A DNA stretch of 64,000 bases from Anabaena sp. PCC 7108 (GCF_000332135.1 NZ_KB235896.1:4084356-4148355); one strand, 5' to 3'. Counted from the stretch's first letter, positions 18,025 through 28,232 are shown. The notes: a model not told the origin generated them from the letters alone. Translations and numbers: made by a program.

Positions 18025-18395
18025 GTTGACCCAAGCTGATAAAGCAACATAGAGTTCTTTCCAATGTAGCTCTTGTAGAACTAAATTATTGCTAATTTTT
18101 ATGGATAATTTCTGAACAAAGACTAAGGTATGGGGAAAAGAGTAAATGAAAAATTATACCCTTTTCCCCTGGCATTTTCCCTGACTGCTTACAAAAGTCT
18201 ATTAGACATCGACCTGTCTTTAAATATGCGTTATCGGTTCTACTTTTTCACCAGATGTTGATTGATAGCTTCAGCTTTTCCTTGGTTATCTGTTTTGTTG
18301 AATTGTCAGCTGATGATCATTTAAATTGCATCTCCTTGTCTTTCTAGTAACTGCGGATGATGCAACTTAAAGGTAGATTAGCTTAAGAAAGATGA
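18025..18395. other. Intergenic region upstream of the DUF6391 gene
   Basis: About 370 bp. It contains the promoter of the leftward DUF6391 gene. There is no ORF or recognisable RNA gene; the structured RNA candidate begins beyond it. Confidence 0.5.
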
Positions 18396-18550
18396 TGGTA
18401 TACAAGTTCCGATACTGAAAAAAGTTGAGTCCTTAGCGTCAACTCCCGCTAAGTGAAAGTTGCGGAACTTGTGGTAGAGGTTCACACTGAAAAATGGGTG
18501 TGAGGAGGAGAACAATCAGTAAACCTCAAAATTGACTTTTCAGCATACCA
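18396..18550 (-). ncRNA. Candidate structured RNA / attenuator-like 3' region downstream of the LuxR gene
   Basis: Several long complementary segments lie in 155 bp: TGGTAT (18396-18401) with ATACCA (18545-18550); CAAGTTCCG (18403-18411) with CGGAACTTG (18463-18471); CTGAAAA (18415-18421) with TTTTCAG (18537-18543); CTTAGCG (18432-18438) with CGCTAAG (18447-18453); GTTGA (18424-18428) with TCAAC (18439-18443); GAGGTT (18477-18482) with AACCTC (18522-18527); CACAC with GTGTG. Several are mutually exclusive. On the minus strand the GTTGA/TCAAC helix is followed by T6, a terminator, while CTTAGCG/CGCTAAG would block it. The minus strand also holds CTCCTCACACC (18497-18507), resembling the unpaired core of the cyanobacterial sRNA Yfr1, but here it can pair locally. 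It lies 22 bp after the LuxR gene stop on the same strand. I do not recognise the RNA family. Confidence 0.4.
18418..18444 (-). terminator. Possible intrinsic terminator within the structured RNA
   Basis: On the minus strand AGTTGA and TCAACT form a 6-bp stem with a 10-base loop, directly followed by a run of six T (complement of 18418-18423). It would end transcripts coming from the LuxR-type gene or from a separate RNA start. Confidence 0.5.
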
Positions 18551-18571
18551 GATGGGAATAGTAGTAATCGA

Positions 18572-18847
18572 CTAACTAACGGTTTCATCTTGAGCGGTGG
18601 GGAGAATACAGCAATTGACATCGTTTAAGCAAACTTTGCCCCATTGTAAAGCCCAGCGAACCAAAGCGACGCGGTTATCAGTTTTGGTTTTGGTGAGAAT
18701 GTTGCTGATATGGTTATCAACTGTACGTTTGCTGATTTCCAGTTTGGCTGCAATCTCTTGGTTAGTTAAGCCGGTGGCCACTAAGTCGATAATTTGCAGT
18801 TCTCTGTCTGACAGACTAACAGGGGTCTGAGACTCACTAGCAGCCAT
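18572..18847 (-). CDS. Small LuxR-type regulator, PedR-like
   Basis: 91 aa, essentially only a GerE/LuxR DNA-binding domain: SLSDRELQIIDLVATGLTNQEIAAKLEISKRTVDNHISNIL followed by KTKTDNRVALVRWALQWGKVC. Three cysteines end the domain (Cys73, Cys79, Cys80). This matches PedR of Synechocystis, a redox-responsive LuxR-type regulator controlled through thioredoxin and photosynthetic electron transport, for which a Cys near position 80 was implicated (family knowledge). The ATG at 18847 is preferred over an in-frame start 39 bp upstream because AGGGAGG lies just before it. The structured RNA at 18396-18550 lies directly downstream on the same strand. Confidence 0.82.
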   Translation of the reverse strand: MAASESQTPVSLSDRELQIIDLVATGLTNQEIAAKLEISKRTVDNHISNILTKTKTDNRVALVRWALQWGKVCLNDVNCCILPTAQDETVS

Positions 18848-18982
18848 GACTTCTTTATTCCTCCCTTGGTATATGTACTCAATCACTATTTCTAATTCTA
18901 AAAGATTCTCTCAAAGCTAGGCATTACAAATGTTCCCAGTAATACCAAAGTCTATATTTTCTTTGGATTTGATCTAGACCTT

Positions 18983-19152
18983 ATACCAGATTAAGATGAA
19001 GCTGCATAGAATAATTGTAGCTTGCTTCCCGTTCGCAAAGCGTGCCGTAGGCATAGGGTACGCGGATGCACGCAGATAAACGCGGATAAAGACAGATAAA
19101 TCAATGGATTTCAGAATTATGTGCAACATCACATAAAATTGGTATTAATCTA
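18983..19152. repeat. Dispersed repeat, GATGCACGCAGATAAACGCG family, copy 1
   Basis: It starts ATTAAGATGAAGCTGCATA and ends ACATAAAATTGGTATTAATC. The inner part GATGCACGCAGATAAACGCG plus GATAAAGACAGATAAATCAA is almost identical to 33832-33948. This copy carries an extra insert of about 45 bp (CGTGCCGTAGGCATAGGGTA type). No coding capacity. The ends are roughly inverted, as in a decayed MITE. Confidence 0.65.
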
Positions 19153-19363
19153 GTTCATTCGATATTTTGTAGTAAATAGTACGTTTATAGATCAAAAATT
19201 TTTGAACTATGCAGGCAAAAACAAATGGGAGTTTAAAAGCAGATATACTCTATTTAGTCACAAAAATTGCTATTGTATTGTATGAATAACTGGAGACAAA
19301 TGAATAAAATTTGTTGTAGATTTTATACATATTTCTAATCCCAAGTCGTAAATCAAAAATGAG

Positions 19364-20341
19364 ATGAGTAATCCCCGTGTTTTGTGCCTTGGTGAGGTTT
19401 TGTTTGATTGTTTAGCTGATCAAATGGGTCTAAAGTTGGAAGAAGTACAGTCTTGGACTCCCTACCCAGGGGGAGCGCCTGCTAATGTGGCTTGTGCTTT
19501 AGTGAAGTTGGGAACGCCAGCAGGGTTTATTGGCGCAGTAGGAGAAGATGAACCAGGTAATACACTGGTGAAGCTATTACAAGATGTAGGTGTAGATACC
19601 ACAGGTGTGCAGCTTCATTCTACAGCACCAACACGACAAGTTTATGTGACTAGGGATTTGGCGGGCGATCGCACTTTTGCCGGTTTTGGTAACTATGATA
19701 CTTCAGAATTTGCAGATACTCGCTTACAATCTACAAAATTATTACCTGCTCTCTTTAATGAAGCCGACTTTTTAGTAGTAGGAACTTTAGAATTAGCCTA
19801 TCCTGAAAGTGAGCAAGCTGTTTTGCGAGCCTTAGAATTAGCAGAACAGTATGACCTGAAAATCATTCTAGACATAAATTGGCGACCAGTATTTTGGCAA
19901 GACGAAAATACAGCCAAGGCCAAAATTCTCCCATTATTAAAGCGTTTCGATTTTCTCAAACTGACCAAAGAAGAAGCTGAATGGCTATTTAATACTACAG
20001 ATCCTGGTGCAATTACTTACCGATTGAATTCACTGGAAGGAGTTTTGGTGACAGATGGTGAAAATGGTTGTGCCTATTGTTTAGGTGAGAACGAAGGCAA
20101 AGTACCTGCTTTTTCTATGCCTGTGGTTGATACGACTGGTGCGGGAGATAGTTTTTTGGCTGGGTTTATCCACCAATTACATCAATCTGGTATTCAAAGT
20201 TTGAGAGATGGAGAAACGGCCAAACGGATTGTTACCTATGCTAGTGCTGTGGGGGCATTAACTACTATTAAACCAGGTGCGATCGCATCCCAACCCACTC
20301 CGGCAGAAGTTGATGCTTTTTTAGCTTCCCATCAACTTTAA
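19364..20341 (+). CDS. PfkB-family sugar kinase, probable fructokinase
   Basis: Phosphorylates fructose to fructose 6-phosphate, part of sucrose use. 325 aa of the PfkB/ribokinase fold: N-terminal RVLCLGEVLFDCLAD, PGGAPANVACALVKLG (first PfkB signature region, residues about 33-48), FAGFGNYDTS lid region, and the anion hole with catalytic Asp in VVDTTGAGDSFLAGFIHQL near residue 256. These match plant and cyanobacterial fructokinases (GGAPANVA) better than ribokinase. It stands alone, convergent with cobS, with a hairpin after the stop. Confidence 0.88.
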   Translation: MSNPRVLCLGEVLFDCLADQMGLKLEEVQSWTPYPGGAPANVACALVKLGTPAGFIGAVGEDEPGNTLVKLLQDVGVDTTGVQLHSTAPTRQVYVTRDLAGDRTFAGFGNYDTSEFADTRLQSTKLLPALFNEADFLVVGTLELAYPESEQAVLRALELAEQYDLKIILDINWRPVFWQDENTAKAKILPLLKRFDFLKLTKEEAEWLFNTTDPGAITYRLNSLEGVLVTDGENGCAYCLGENEGKVPAFSMPVVDTTGAGDSFLAGFIHQLHQSGIQSLRDGETAKRIVTYASAVGALTTIKPGAIASQPTPAEVDAFLASHQL

Positions 20342-20354
20342 CCTGTCGCGGAAG

Positions 20355-20386
20355 TCCCCACCTTCACTCTACTCATCAGGTGGGGA
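20355..20386 (+). terminator. Hairpin after the fructokinase gene
   Basis: TCCCCACCT (20355-20363) pairs perfectly with AGGTGGGGA (20378-20386). There is no T run, so it may act as a 3'-end stabiliser or a weak terminator between the convergent fructokinase and cobS genes. Confidence 0.45.
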
Positions 20387-20433
20387 TTGTGAGTCGGGGA
20401 TGATAAATCCCCCCGGAATTGAAAAATTAGCTT

Positions 20434-21210
20434 TCACGAAAAACTAGTAATTACACACAAAAATAAAGCTTCAGTCCATTCAACAACTGCACCATAGGTA
20501 TCTCCTGTATGTCCACCTAATTTATGATTAAACCAAGCTGGTATTAAACTAGAAATCACACTGCCAATAATTATCATTCCTATAGCTAAAATTAAATTCT
20601 GGGGATTAATTAACCAAACTAAAATACTCAAACCTAACAGTAAAAACCAACTCGGTAATAAATCTTGATAAGAACGAATCGCTTGTTTATGAAATGCACC
20701 TTTACCTGTAGGTTTTAAATAAGGATAAAAAGCGATCGCCACTTGTTGTCCCCAACGTCCCCACCCACAAGCCGCAATCAATACCAAATAGCGGTTTTCT
20801 GACAAATCAGTCAAGGCAGTAGTTTTCAGTAGTAAGATAGCGATCGCTGCCATCGCCCCAAATGCACCTGTAGCACTATCAACCATCACTTGTAATCTTC
20901 TTTCTGGATCAGTCACCGCTAATCCATCGGCTGTATCCATTGCTCCATCTAAATGTAGTCCTCCCGTAATTGCCATCCAAATACAAACTACCAAAGCACT
21001 ACGAGTTAATACTGCCATATTTAGATAACTAATCGCCATATCCAATAAACCTAAACTTCCACCAATCATCAACCCGACAACTGGAGCAAAACAGGCTACT
21101 CGATTGAATTCTAAGTCCTTGATATAAGGTAAAGGAATAGCACTATAAAATAGTATGCTCGCTATTAAATGTAGAAGTTGTTGTTTGCACCACTGTAATA
21201 TTTTCATCAT
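20434..21210 (-). CDS. cobS: Adenosylcobinamide-GDP ribazoletransferase (cobalamin synthase)
   Basis: Joins adenosylcobinamide-GDP and alpha-ribazole in the last steps of adenosylcobalamin assembly, in the cytoplasmic membrane. 258 aa, very hydrophobic with about six membrane segments. Signature: [16 protein letters not shown] (near residue 84, acidic metal site), [17 protein letters not shown], and the C-terminal [19 protein letters not shown], all characteristic of CobS/CobV. No cobalamin riboswitch is apparent upstream, and other cob genes are absent from the window. Confidence 0.93.
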   Translation of the reverse strand: MMKILQWCKQQLLHLIASILFYSAIPLPYIKDLEFNRVACFAPVVGLMIGGSLGLLDMAISYLNMAVLTRSALVVCIWMAITGGLHLDGAMDTADGLAVTDPERRLQVMVDSATGAFGAMAAIAILLLKTTALTDLSENRYLVLIAACGWGRWGQQVAIAFYPYLKPTGKGAFHKQAIRSYQDLLPSWFLLLGLSILVWLINPQNLILAIGMIIIGSVISSLIPAWFNHKLGGHTGDTYGAVVEWTEALFLCVITSFS

Positions 21211-21490
21211 CTTAATACTAGCAATCTGCTGTATTTACTCATAATTAGCGACTTATGACAAAAAATTTGTTATGCTAGTGGGACGATTATCAACCTAACG
21301 AGTAGCAATTAATACAAATATATTGCTGGCTACAAAAGCCACAAACTGCTCAGGGATGATCCGCTTTTCGATTCTTTAATGGACGATCACCCGACAAAGT
21401 TGATATTTTGGAAATGTAGGGAGTCAAAAAGCTACGCAATTGACTTTTTAGCTGTGTTGTCACTCACCATCCCTCAATAGCTATTTCTCT
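21211..21490. other. Divergent promoter region between cobS and the 150-aa protein gene
   Basis: 280 bp holding the promoters of both genes. It has an A/T-rich stretch, but I see no convincing riboswitch or RNA gene. Confidence 0.4.
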
Positions 21491-21943
21491 ATGAGTCATC
21501 ATCTACCGGAAACCAGGATACCAGCCCCGTGCATTGTTAATACTGGCATTATTGTCAATAAGCTCGACATCCGACGATTACTGACTGATTTAGGCCGAGT
21601 CCGCTACATTTACACCCAAGACAACAAGCTACTCAGCGAGGGTGAAGGGGATGTGATGGAAGTATTTACCAGTCCGCAAAGGTCTACATTAGTAGCTAAC
21701 AAAGCGCTGTATCTGAATATTTATAGTTTTGACTATTTGGAACTAAAACAATCGCCACAACAAGAAACCTATTTTGATTTAATCCAAGAGGATATCTGTT
21801 TGCGCTTGATTCCCCTATCAATACCTTTACAAGAACGATGCGATCGCCATTTTAACATTGTTGCCATAGAAGCAATGATGGATCAGGTACTCTCAGCCAG
21901 ATGGGATGCAGAAATTGATGATGATTGTTCCGATTGCTTCTAA
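21491..21943 (+). CDS. Conserved hypothetical cyanobacterial protein
   Basis: 150 aa, acidic and soluble. The clearest segments are GIIVNKLDIRRLLTDLGRVRYIYTQDNKLLSEGEGDVMEVF, ALYLNIYSFDYLELKQSP and the end MDQVLSARWDAEIDDDCSDCF, with a terminal CSDC pair that might bind metal. The strongly ordered beta pattern suggests a small folded domain. I do not recognise a function. It is 144 bp upstream of tgt on the same strand, with 7-bp repeats between, so an operon is possible but not certain. Confidence 0.6.
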   Translation: MSHHLPETRIPAPCIVNTGIIVNKLDIRRLLTDLGRVRYIYTQDNKLLSEGEGDVMEVFTSPQRSTLVANKALYLNIYSFDYLELKQSPQQETYFDLIQEDICLRLIPLSIPLQERCDRHFNIVAIEAMMDQVLSARWDAEIDDDCSDCF

Positions 21944-22005
21944 CCAAAAAATAATATACCCAATAAGGCAGTAGTATGATGCAGGGTTTAACCCCTAATT
22001 ACTGA

Positions 22006-23224
<1,219 letters not shown>

Positions 23225-23311
23225 CAGGTAGAGATTTTACCAATTACCAAACCATGTTAAGATACTTCTCAATTATGAAAGATGTGTTGGATTAGGTGGA
23301 TTTAAACAAAC

Positions 23312-23449
23312 ATGGAAGCAGCACTTTTAGTAGCAAAACTGCCTGAAGCTTACCAAATCTTCGACCCCTTGGTAGATGTTCTCCCAGTAATTCCTGTATT
23401 CTTCTTGTTGCTCGCTTTTGTTTGGCAAGCAGCCGTAGGTTTCAGGTAA
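23312..23449 (+). CDS. psbK: Photosystem II reaction centre protein K
   Basis: A 45-aa ORF beginning [20 protein letters not shown]. The mature part [20 protein letters not shown] and the end [16 protein letters not shown] are the universally conserved PsbK sequence; the first eight residues are the cleaved leader. It is a single-span thylakoid subunit stabilising the photosystem II core and plastoquinone binding. A good terminator follows at 23472, so it is probably a separate short transcript or the end of a tgt-psbK unit. Confidence 0.96.
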   Translation: MEAALLVAKLPEAYQIFDPLVDVLPVIPVFFLLLAFVWQAAVGFR

Positions 23450-23471
23450 ATCAATCTCTTATTAATTCTCT

Positions 23472-23504
23472 GGACAGGAAACATACACCTGTCCTATTTT
23501 TTTT
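23472..23504 (+). terminator. Rho-independent terminator of psbK
   Basis: GGACAGG (23472-23478) pairs with CCTGTCC (23488-23494) around a 9-base loop, then TATTTTTTTT. It lies 22 bp after the psbK stop. Confidence 0.85.
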
Positions 23505-23675
23505 CCTATTATCTTAGCGAAAATTGATATTTATTAATATTTTGCAATAAATAACTATAATTAACTAGGATAACAGGAGAACTCTTGTAAAAAGTCATTT
23601 TCCCAAGGGTCTAAAGCATCAAACTTGATTAACACAAAGCCACAAGCCACACTTACACTCAGCGAGGAATCAGTT

Positions 23676-23972
23676 ATGGGAAACATTAAATTTGTTAAAG
23701 AAAATAAAGAAATAGTGGCGGCCGATGGTGCTAATCTCCGCATCAAAGCTATAGAAAATGGCATCGATATCTATAAGTTCTTGGCTAAGGTGACGAATTG
23801 TAACGGAAATGGTCAGTGTGCTACTTGCGTTGTTGAGGTAGTTGAAGGACTAGAAAACCTCTCACCCCGCACCGATGTAGAAAACCGCAAATTCAAGAAA
23901 AAGCCCGATAATTACCGCCTGGCTTGTCAAACCCTAGTTAATGGACCCGTCAGTGTTGTTACCAAGCCTTAA
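23676..23972 (+). CDS. [2Fe-2S] ferredoxin, minor type
   Basis: 98-aa electron carrier. Cluster cysteines are Cys42, Cys48, Cys51 and Cys84 in [19 protein letters not shown] and YRLACQT, the C-x5-C-x2-C...C spacing of low-abundance ferredoxins, not the C-x4-C-x2-C of photosynthetic PetF. It therefore probably serves a biosynthetic or stress role rather than linear electron transport (inference). The ATG at 23676 is chosen because GAGG lies eight bases before it; an upstream in-frame ATG would add 17 unrelated residues. Confidence 0.88.
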   Translation: MGNIKFVKENKEIVAADGANLRIKAIENGIDIYKFLAKVTNCNGNGQCATCVVEVVEGLENLSPRTDVENRKFKKKPDNYRLACQTLVNGPVSVVTKP

Positions 23973-24115
23973 GTAAAGAGTTGGCGAGTTGAAAATTTTA
24001 CCCAACGACTAATAACCAATAACTACTGACCGAAACAGAAAATTTGAGCAAACCCTGTCATCGATGATGCTATTCTAAAATTGTTAACTGGAAATCAAAG
24101 AGAGGCGATCTTGCC

Positions 24116-24232
24116 ATGCAAGTTAATGAGTTGGGGTTCGTAGCGAGCATTTTGTTCGTTCTAGTTCCTGCCGTGTTTTTAATCATACTTTACATCCAAA
24201 CTGCCAGCCGCCAAGGTGGAAAAGATAGTTAA
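24116..24232 (+). CDS. psbM: Photosystem II reaction centre protein M
   Basis: A 38-aa ORF beginning [20 protein letters not shown], then [18 protein letters not shown]. This is a clear PsbM: one membrane span with the conserved QVN start and QTAS(R/S) end. PsbM sits at the dimer interface of photosystem II. GAGAGG precedes the start by about ten bases, and a terminator follows immediately. Confidence 0.96.
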   Translation: MQVNELGFVASILFVLVPAVFLIILYIQTASRQGGKDS

Positions 24233-24249
24233 TACTTGAACTATAAAAG

Positions 24250-24286
24250 AAAAAACCCTTACACTTTTAGTGCTAGGGTTTTTATT
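24250..24286 (+). terminator. Rho-independent terminator of psbM
   Basis: AAAAACCCT (24251-24259) pairs with AGGGTTTTT (24275-24283), with an inner CAC/GTG extension, then TATTTAT. It lies 18 bp after the psbM stop. Confidence 0.85.
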
Positions 24287-24735
24287 TATCAACCACCGAT
24301 ACCAGTTTTGGATTATGTATTGGTAATTTGAAAAAGTACTATTAATTACCAATATAAACACCATCTGCTTAAAAACTTATAATTAGGGGTTGCTGATAGC
24401 GTAGCGTGGCGTTAGCCATATAAATCTGAAAACTTTACAGGTAAAGGGTTTTAGCCTGTTAGAATTTAAAAAAGTGCGAGCTTTTATGAGGTGGCAACTG
24501 AAAAACCTGGCATTTAATTCCTACTCAAAGGCAAAATCGTTCCCATTTAACTCTTGAAACTGTCACCTGTCACCTGTTAAGAGTCACCTGCCTACAAGAC
24601 TTTCTCAGCAAGTCCTAATTAGGTCTGATGCGGAGATAGAGAGATGGGGTTTTTTGATAAGTAATTAAGTAGATGGGCTAAATTAAATATCATCCCTCTC
24701 TCCAAACCTCCCACCTGCAAGAGAAAAAACTCTAA
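24287..24735. other. Intergenic region, no gene seen
   Basis: About 450 bp between psbM and the leftward stress-protein gene. It holds a TAGCGTAGCGTGGCGTTAGC word near 24396 and CACCTGT heptamers near 24548-24592, both types recurring elsewhere in the window. No ORF or RNA gene. Confidence 0.5.
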
Positions 24736-25587
24736 CTATGCAACCGTCCGCGCTAACAATACAGGACAAGTCGCATTGACTCGAACATAGTCAGACAAAG
24801 AAGCACCAATAAGTCTGTCTAGATCCACAAAACTCTTAGCAATAGATGGACGACGATCTGGAGAACCCAGCAATAATAAATCTACATTCAGTTCTTCAGC
24901 TAAACGACAAATTTCTTCCCCAGTTTTGCCACTACTAGTGACACAACGAACCGCAACATTTTGTCTTTCAGCCTCAGCAACTGCAAGTCCCAAAACTGAA
25001 TTTTTTTCTGGTTTGATATCAGTAATTCCTGATAATTTGCCGCCTAAATCTGTGTTGACATTAGCCAAAACTAACTGACCACCTGTGACACCACGCAACA
25101 AAAATAGAGCTAAATTCAAGCAATTTGTAGCTGCTTCAGAATTATCTATAGCCACCATCACACGCTTGATTCTTTTGACATAAATGTCATCTTTAACCAG
25201 CAACATGGGACGAGAAGACAATTGAAAAACATACTGGCTAACTGAGTTCGATAAAATCGATTGTAATCGCTTTAGTCCTCGTGAACCCATGATAATCAAG
25301 TCAGCATCAACTTCTTCAGCTACTTGACAAACTACATCCTTGGGATCACCTTGTCGCAAAATCGAAGAAACCTGACTAGGATCTAAGTTCAAAGACTGAA
25401 TTGCATTAGCGAGGATTTTACCACCTTCTTCCCATTTAGCTGTCATAGCAGCAGAAGTACTTTGCCCAGAAACAACGTGCAGAACTGTAACTTTTGCAGA
25501 TTGGATTGATGGCATTTCTCTCAATGTCTTGAGCATTTCTTCCGCGTGTCCCAGTCCAGAGACAGCCAGCAAAATTTTTTCTATCAT
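24736..25587 (-). CDS. Tandem universal stress protein (two UspA domains)
   Basis: 283 aa with two UspA domains in a row, about 1-130 and 138-281. The first has MIEKILLAVSGLGHAEEML and LIIMGSRGLKRLQSILSNSV; the second VMVAIDNSEAATNCLNLAL and LLLLGSPDRRPS, ending CPVLLART. The G-x2-G-x9-G-[S/T]-type nucleotide-binding loop is fairly good in domain 1 and degenerate in domain 2, so one ATP site at most is expected. Role in stress survival is from family knowledge; there is no informative neighbour. Confidence 0.9.
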   Translation of the reverse strand: MIEKILLAVSGLGHAEEMLKTLREMPSIQSAKVTVLHVVSGQSTSAAMTAKWEEGGKILANAIQSLNLDPSQVSSILRQGDPKDVVCQVAEEVDADLIIMGSRGLKRLQSILSNSVSQYVFQLSSRPMLLVKDDIYVKRIKRVMVAIDNSEAATNCLNLALFLLRGVTGGQLVLANVNTDLGGKLSGITDIKPEKNSVLGLAVAEAERQNVAVRCVTSSGKTGEEICRLAEELNVDLLLLGSPDRRPSIAKSFVDLDRLIGASLSDYVRVNATCPVLLARTVA

Positions 25588-26336
25588 CTTCCGTAATTGT
25601 TCTTAAGGTTTCTTGGGGTTTCGCTGCTAGTACTGAGCATCAGAACGGATGCTCCCTGCACAACAACCTAGTCAGTAAACAAGCACAATTAAACTTCAGC
25701 TATTTAGTCATTAGTTACGAGTCATTAGTTAGTACGATTAAAACTAACCAATGAGTCAAAAACTAATGAATATTTAAGTTTATTTGCACTGATTTACTTA
25801 AATATTGCAACTAGGTTTTTATTTAGATTAAGCATACTCTCAATTTAGCCTAATAAACTTTACAAAATCTGATTTTATTTACTATTTTTAATCTATGTTC
25901 ATCTTTTGTAATTAGAAATTCGTTAAGTAATGCTAAGAAAAGTTAAAGATAGAGTATATCAGTTATCCAATCAATACAAGATTTTTCAAGTCAGGTAAAC
26001 AGAAAAATTTAAAGGTATGTGAAGAAAAGTAAATAGGGCTGAAACCCTCTTTCCCCCTGCTAGAAAGCCCCCTGCTCCCTGCCTTACCCCAACGACAATT
26101 TTTAACGCCCACCTACTTAACCACATCCCCAATCACAGTATAAGTACGGGCTTCCTCACCACCAAATAACCCTTCTACTACTTTGCCACAACTGTAAAAA
26201 AATAACAGTTGCGAGATTGCTTAGATTTGGGAATCATCTCAGTATTCTATGCAACTCTACATGAAATTGGTATAAAGGAGTGATATACAAAAAATTCCAG
26301 CTTGATCAAAATTTGGAATTTTCTATAGAAGAGTGA
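25588..26336. other. Long AT-rich divergent intergenic region
   Basis: About 750 bp without a credible gene. It contains a CCCCCTGC-rich stretch followed by CGACAATTTTTAACGCCCAC (26035-26122) that is repeated with changes at 17285-17370, and a short fragment near 26240-26275 (CTATGCAACTCTACATGAAA) resembling the end of the dispersed repeat at 18983/33832. Promoters of the stress-protein and DUF2235 genes must be here. Confidence 0.5.
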
Positions 26337-27365
26337 ATGCAAATGAAACGGATTATTGTCTGCTTTGATGGAACATGGCAAACACTAGAAACTTCATATC
26401 CAAGTAATGTGGTAAAAATGGCTCAAGCTATTAAACCAGTTTCTGATGATCACATTTACCAAACATTATTTTACGACCAAGGTCTGGGAACTGGAAACTT
26501 AGTTGATAAAATAGGAGGTGGTGCTTTTGGTTGGGGAATTGACCAAGCGATTCAAAAAGCCTACTGTTTTTTGTGCCTTAATTATGAAAATGGAGATGAA
26601 ATTTATCTATTTGGTTTCAGTCGTGGTGCTTATACTGCACGCTGCTTGGCCGGATTAATTTATTGTTCAGGATTATTAAAAAGACAATATATTCGCAAGA
26701 TTCCCGAAGCTTATAAGCTTTATCGAAATAGAGACGAAGATACTCATCCTAGTGCTAAAACAGCAGTTGATTTTCGTCAAAAATATGGTGAAAATGTACC
26801 TATTGAAGTCCTAGGATGTTGGGATACTGTGGGTTCTTTAGGTGTTCCAGACCTGATTCCTTATATCCCAATAGATAACTGGCTTAATAGGAAATATGAG
26901 TTTTTTGATACTAAGCTCAATCACCGGATTAAGAAAGCATTCCATGCGGTTGCAATTGATGAGAACCGCAAAGCATTTGATGTAACTCCTATGACTCCTC
27001 ATAGTCCAAACCAAGTAACACAAATATGGTTTCCTGGTGTACATGGTTGTGTGGGAGGAGGAACAGAATCAACGAGAGGTTTATCAGATCAGGCACTCGA
27101 TTGGATGATGGATCAAGTATCTGCAATTGGACTAGAATTAGATAAAAGCTGTGTTGAAGATAAAATTCAACCCAATTATCAAACTCTTTTTCACCAGGAT
27201 TCAAAAATATTAGATATTCCTTTACCAAAGGTACTGCGTAAAGTTGACGGTCAGTTTTCAGATTTGCATGACAGTGTCAAGAAACGTTGGCAAGATGCTT
27301 CACTTAATTATCGACCTGGAAATCTGAGTAAATTTCAAGATCAACTAAATACCTGGAAATCATAA
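26337..27365 (+). CDS. DUF2235 alpha/beta-hydrolase (Tle1-like fold)
   Basis: 342 aa. Starts KRIIVCFDGTWQTLE and has the DUF2235 nucleophile motif GFSRGAYTARCLAGLIY near residue 98 (G-x-S-x-G-A), GCWDTVGSLGVP near 160, and HAVAIDENRKAFDV plus WFPGVHGCVGGG, which supply the acid and His of a Ser-Asp-His triad. The family includes type VI secretion phospholipase effectors (Tle1), but many members are not secreted effectors. No T6SS gene, immunity gene or signal peptide is visible here, so a lipase/esterase of unknown target is the cautious reading. ATG 26343 is an alternative start. Confidence 0.85.
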   Translation: MQMKRIIVCFDGTWQTLETSYPSNVVKMAQAIKPVSDDHIYQTLFYDQGLGTGNLVDKIGGGAFGWGIDQAIQKAYCFLCLNYENGDEIYLFGFSRGAYTARCLAGLIYCSGLLKRQYIRKIPEAYKLYRNRDEDTHPSAKTAVDFRQKYGENVPIEVLGCWDTVGSLGVPDLIPYIPIDNWLNRKYEFFDTKLNHRIKKAFHAVAIDENRKAFDVTPMTPHSPNQVTQIWFPGVHGCVGGGTESTRGLSDQALDWMMDQVSAIGLELDKSCVEDKIQPNYQTLFHQDSKILDIPLPKVLRKVDGQFSDLHDSVKKRWQDASLNYRPGNLSKFQDQLNTWKS

Positions 27366-27500
27366 TAATTTTGATAATCTTGATTTTAGAGATGGGGAGA
27401 GCAATTTATTTCAAGTTTACTCAACCTATCTCTCGGTAATTGATCAAAAACTGATTGAGTTCAGAACTCAGCAATATTTTGGGAAGATTAAATTTTCAGA

Positions 27501-28232
27501 TTAAATTTTCAGTTTTGCTAAACCCAAATAACGAATACCCTCTGGAGAAACATCAAAGCGACAGGGTAGGACTTCTAAACCCAGATTTATGGCTTCCCGT
27601 AACAACTTACCATATACAGGGTCGGTGCTATCTCCAGGGGCAAACTCTGGACAATCACCCCGATTGATAAAATACAGCATCACCCCTCGACTTTGGGGTA
27701 AAAGTGCCATTAATTCCCGTAAATGTTTTTGTCCTCTTGTGGTTTCTGTGTCGGGAAATAGCGCTAAATTACCTTGTGTCCAAGTCGTATTTTTGACTTC
27801 TAAATAAATTGAGATTTGTTCATCATTGCCTGTTAATAAAAAATCTACTCGACTTTTTTTATCTTGTCCATAAACTACCTCACTTTTGACTTGGTTATAG
27901 TCACCTAATTCTGGGAAAAGATGTTTTTCTAAAGCTAATTTCACTACCCGATTTGGTAAAGCTGTATTCACACCTACCCAAGTGGGTTCTGTATCTTGTA
28001 CTTGAATTAACTCTAAGGTATAAGCTAATTTGCGGTTAGGATTATCACTTTTAGAAAGCTGTACTGCACTACCAATAGTTGAGACTCCAGTCATTGGGCC
28101 TGTATTGGGACAGTGCGCTGTTACTACTTCCCCTGAAGCTATTTGAACATCGGCAAAAAAGCGCTTGTAGCGTTTGAGTAAAATGCCAGAATATAGAGTT
28201 GGATAGCGATAAAGCCAATCAGTCATTGTCAT
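27501..28232 (-). CDS. sfsA: SfsA family DNA/RNA nuclease-like protein
   Basis: 243 aa, full length for SfsA. Motifs: RYKRFFADVQIASGEVVTAHCPNTGPM near residue 22, TWVGVNTALPNR, SRVDFLLTG, YLEVKNTTW (nuclease-like E-x-K) and FPDTETTRGQKHLREL. In E. coli SfsA was first described as a sugar-fermentation stimulator and binds DNA; the fold has an OB domain and a PD-(D/E)XK-like nuclease core. Single gene, convergent with the DUF2235 gene. Confidence 0.93.
   Translation of the reverse strand: MTMTDWLYRYPTLYSGILLKRYKRFFADVQIASGEVVTAHCPNTGPMTGVSTIGSAVQLSKSDNPNRKLAYTLELIQVQDTEPTWVGVNTALPNRVVKLALEKHLFPELGDYNQVKSEVVYGQDKKSRVDFLLTGNDEQISIYLEVKNTTWTQGNLALFPDTETTRGQKHLRELMALLPQSRGVMLYFINRGDCPEFAPGDSTDPVYGKLLREAINLGLEVLPCRFDVSPEGIRYLGLAKLKI

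Noticed and set aside
18396-18550. Assignment as Yfr1, 6S RNA or tmRNA
   Set aside because: Only the CTCCTCACACC word resembles Yfr1 and it can pair here; the fold is branched unlike 6S RNA, and there is no tRNA-like end for tmRNA.
20434-21490. Cobalamin riboswitch upstream of cobS
   Set aside because: No B12-box-like sequence is seen in the 280 bp ahead of cobS.
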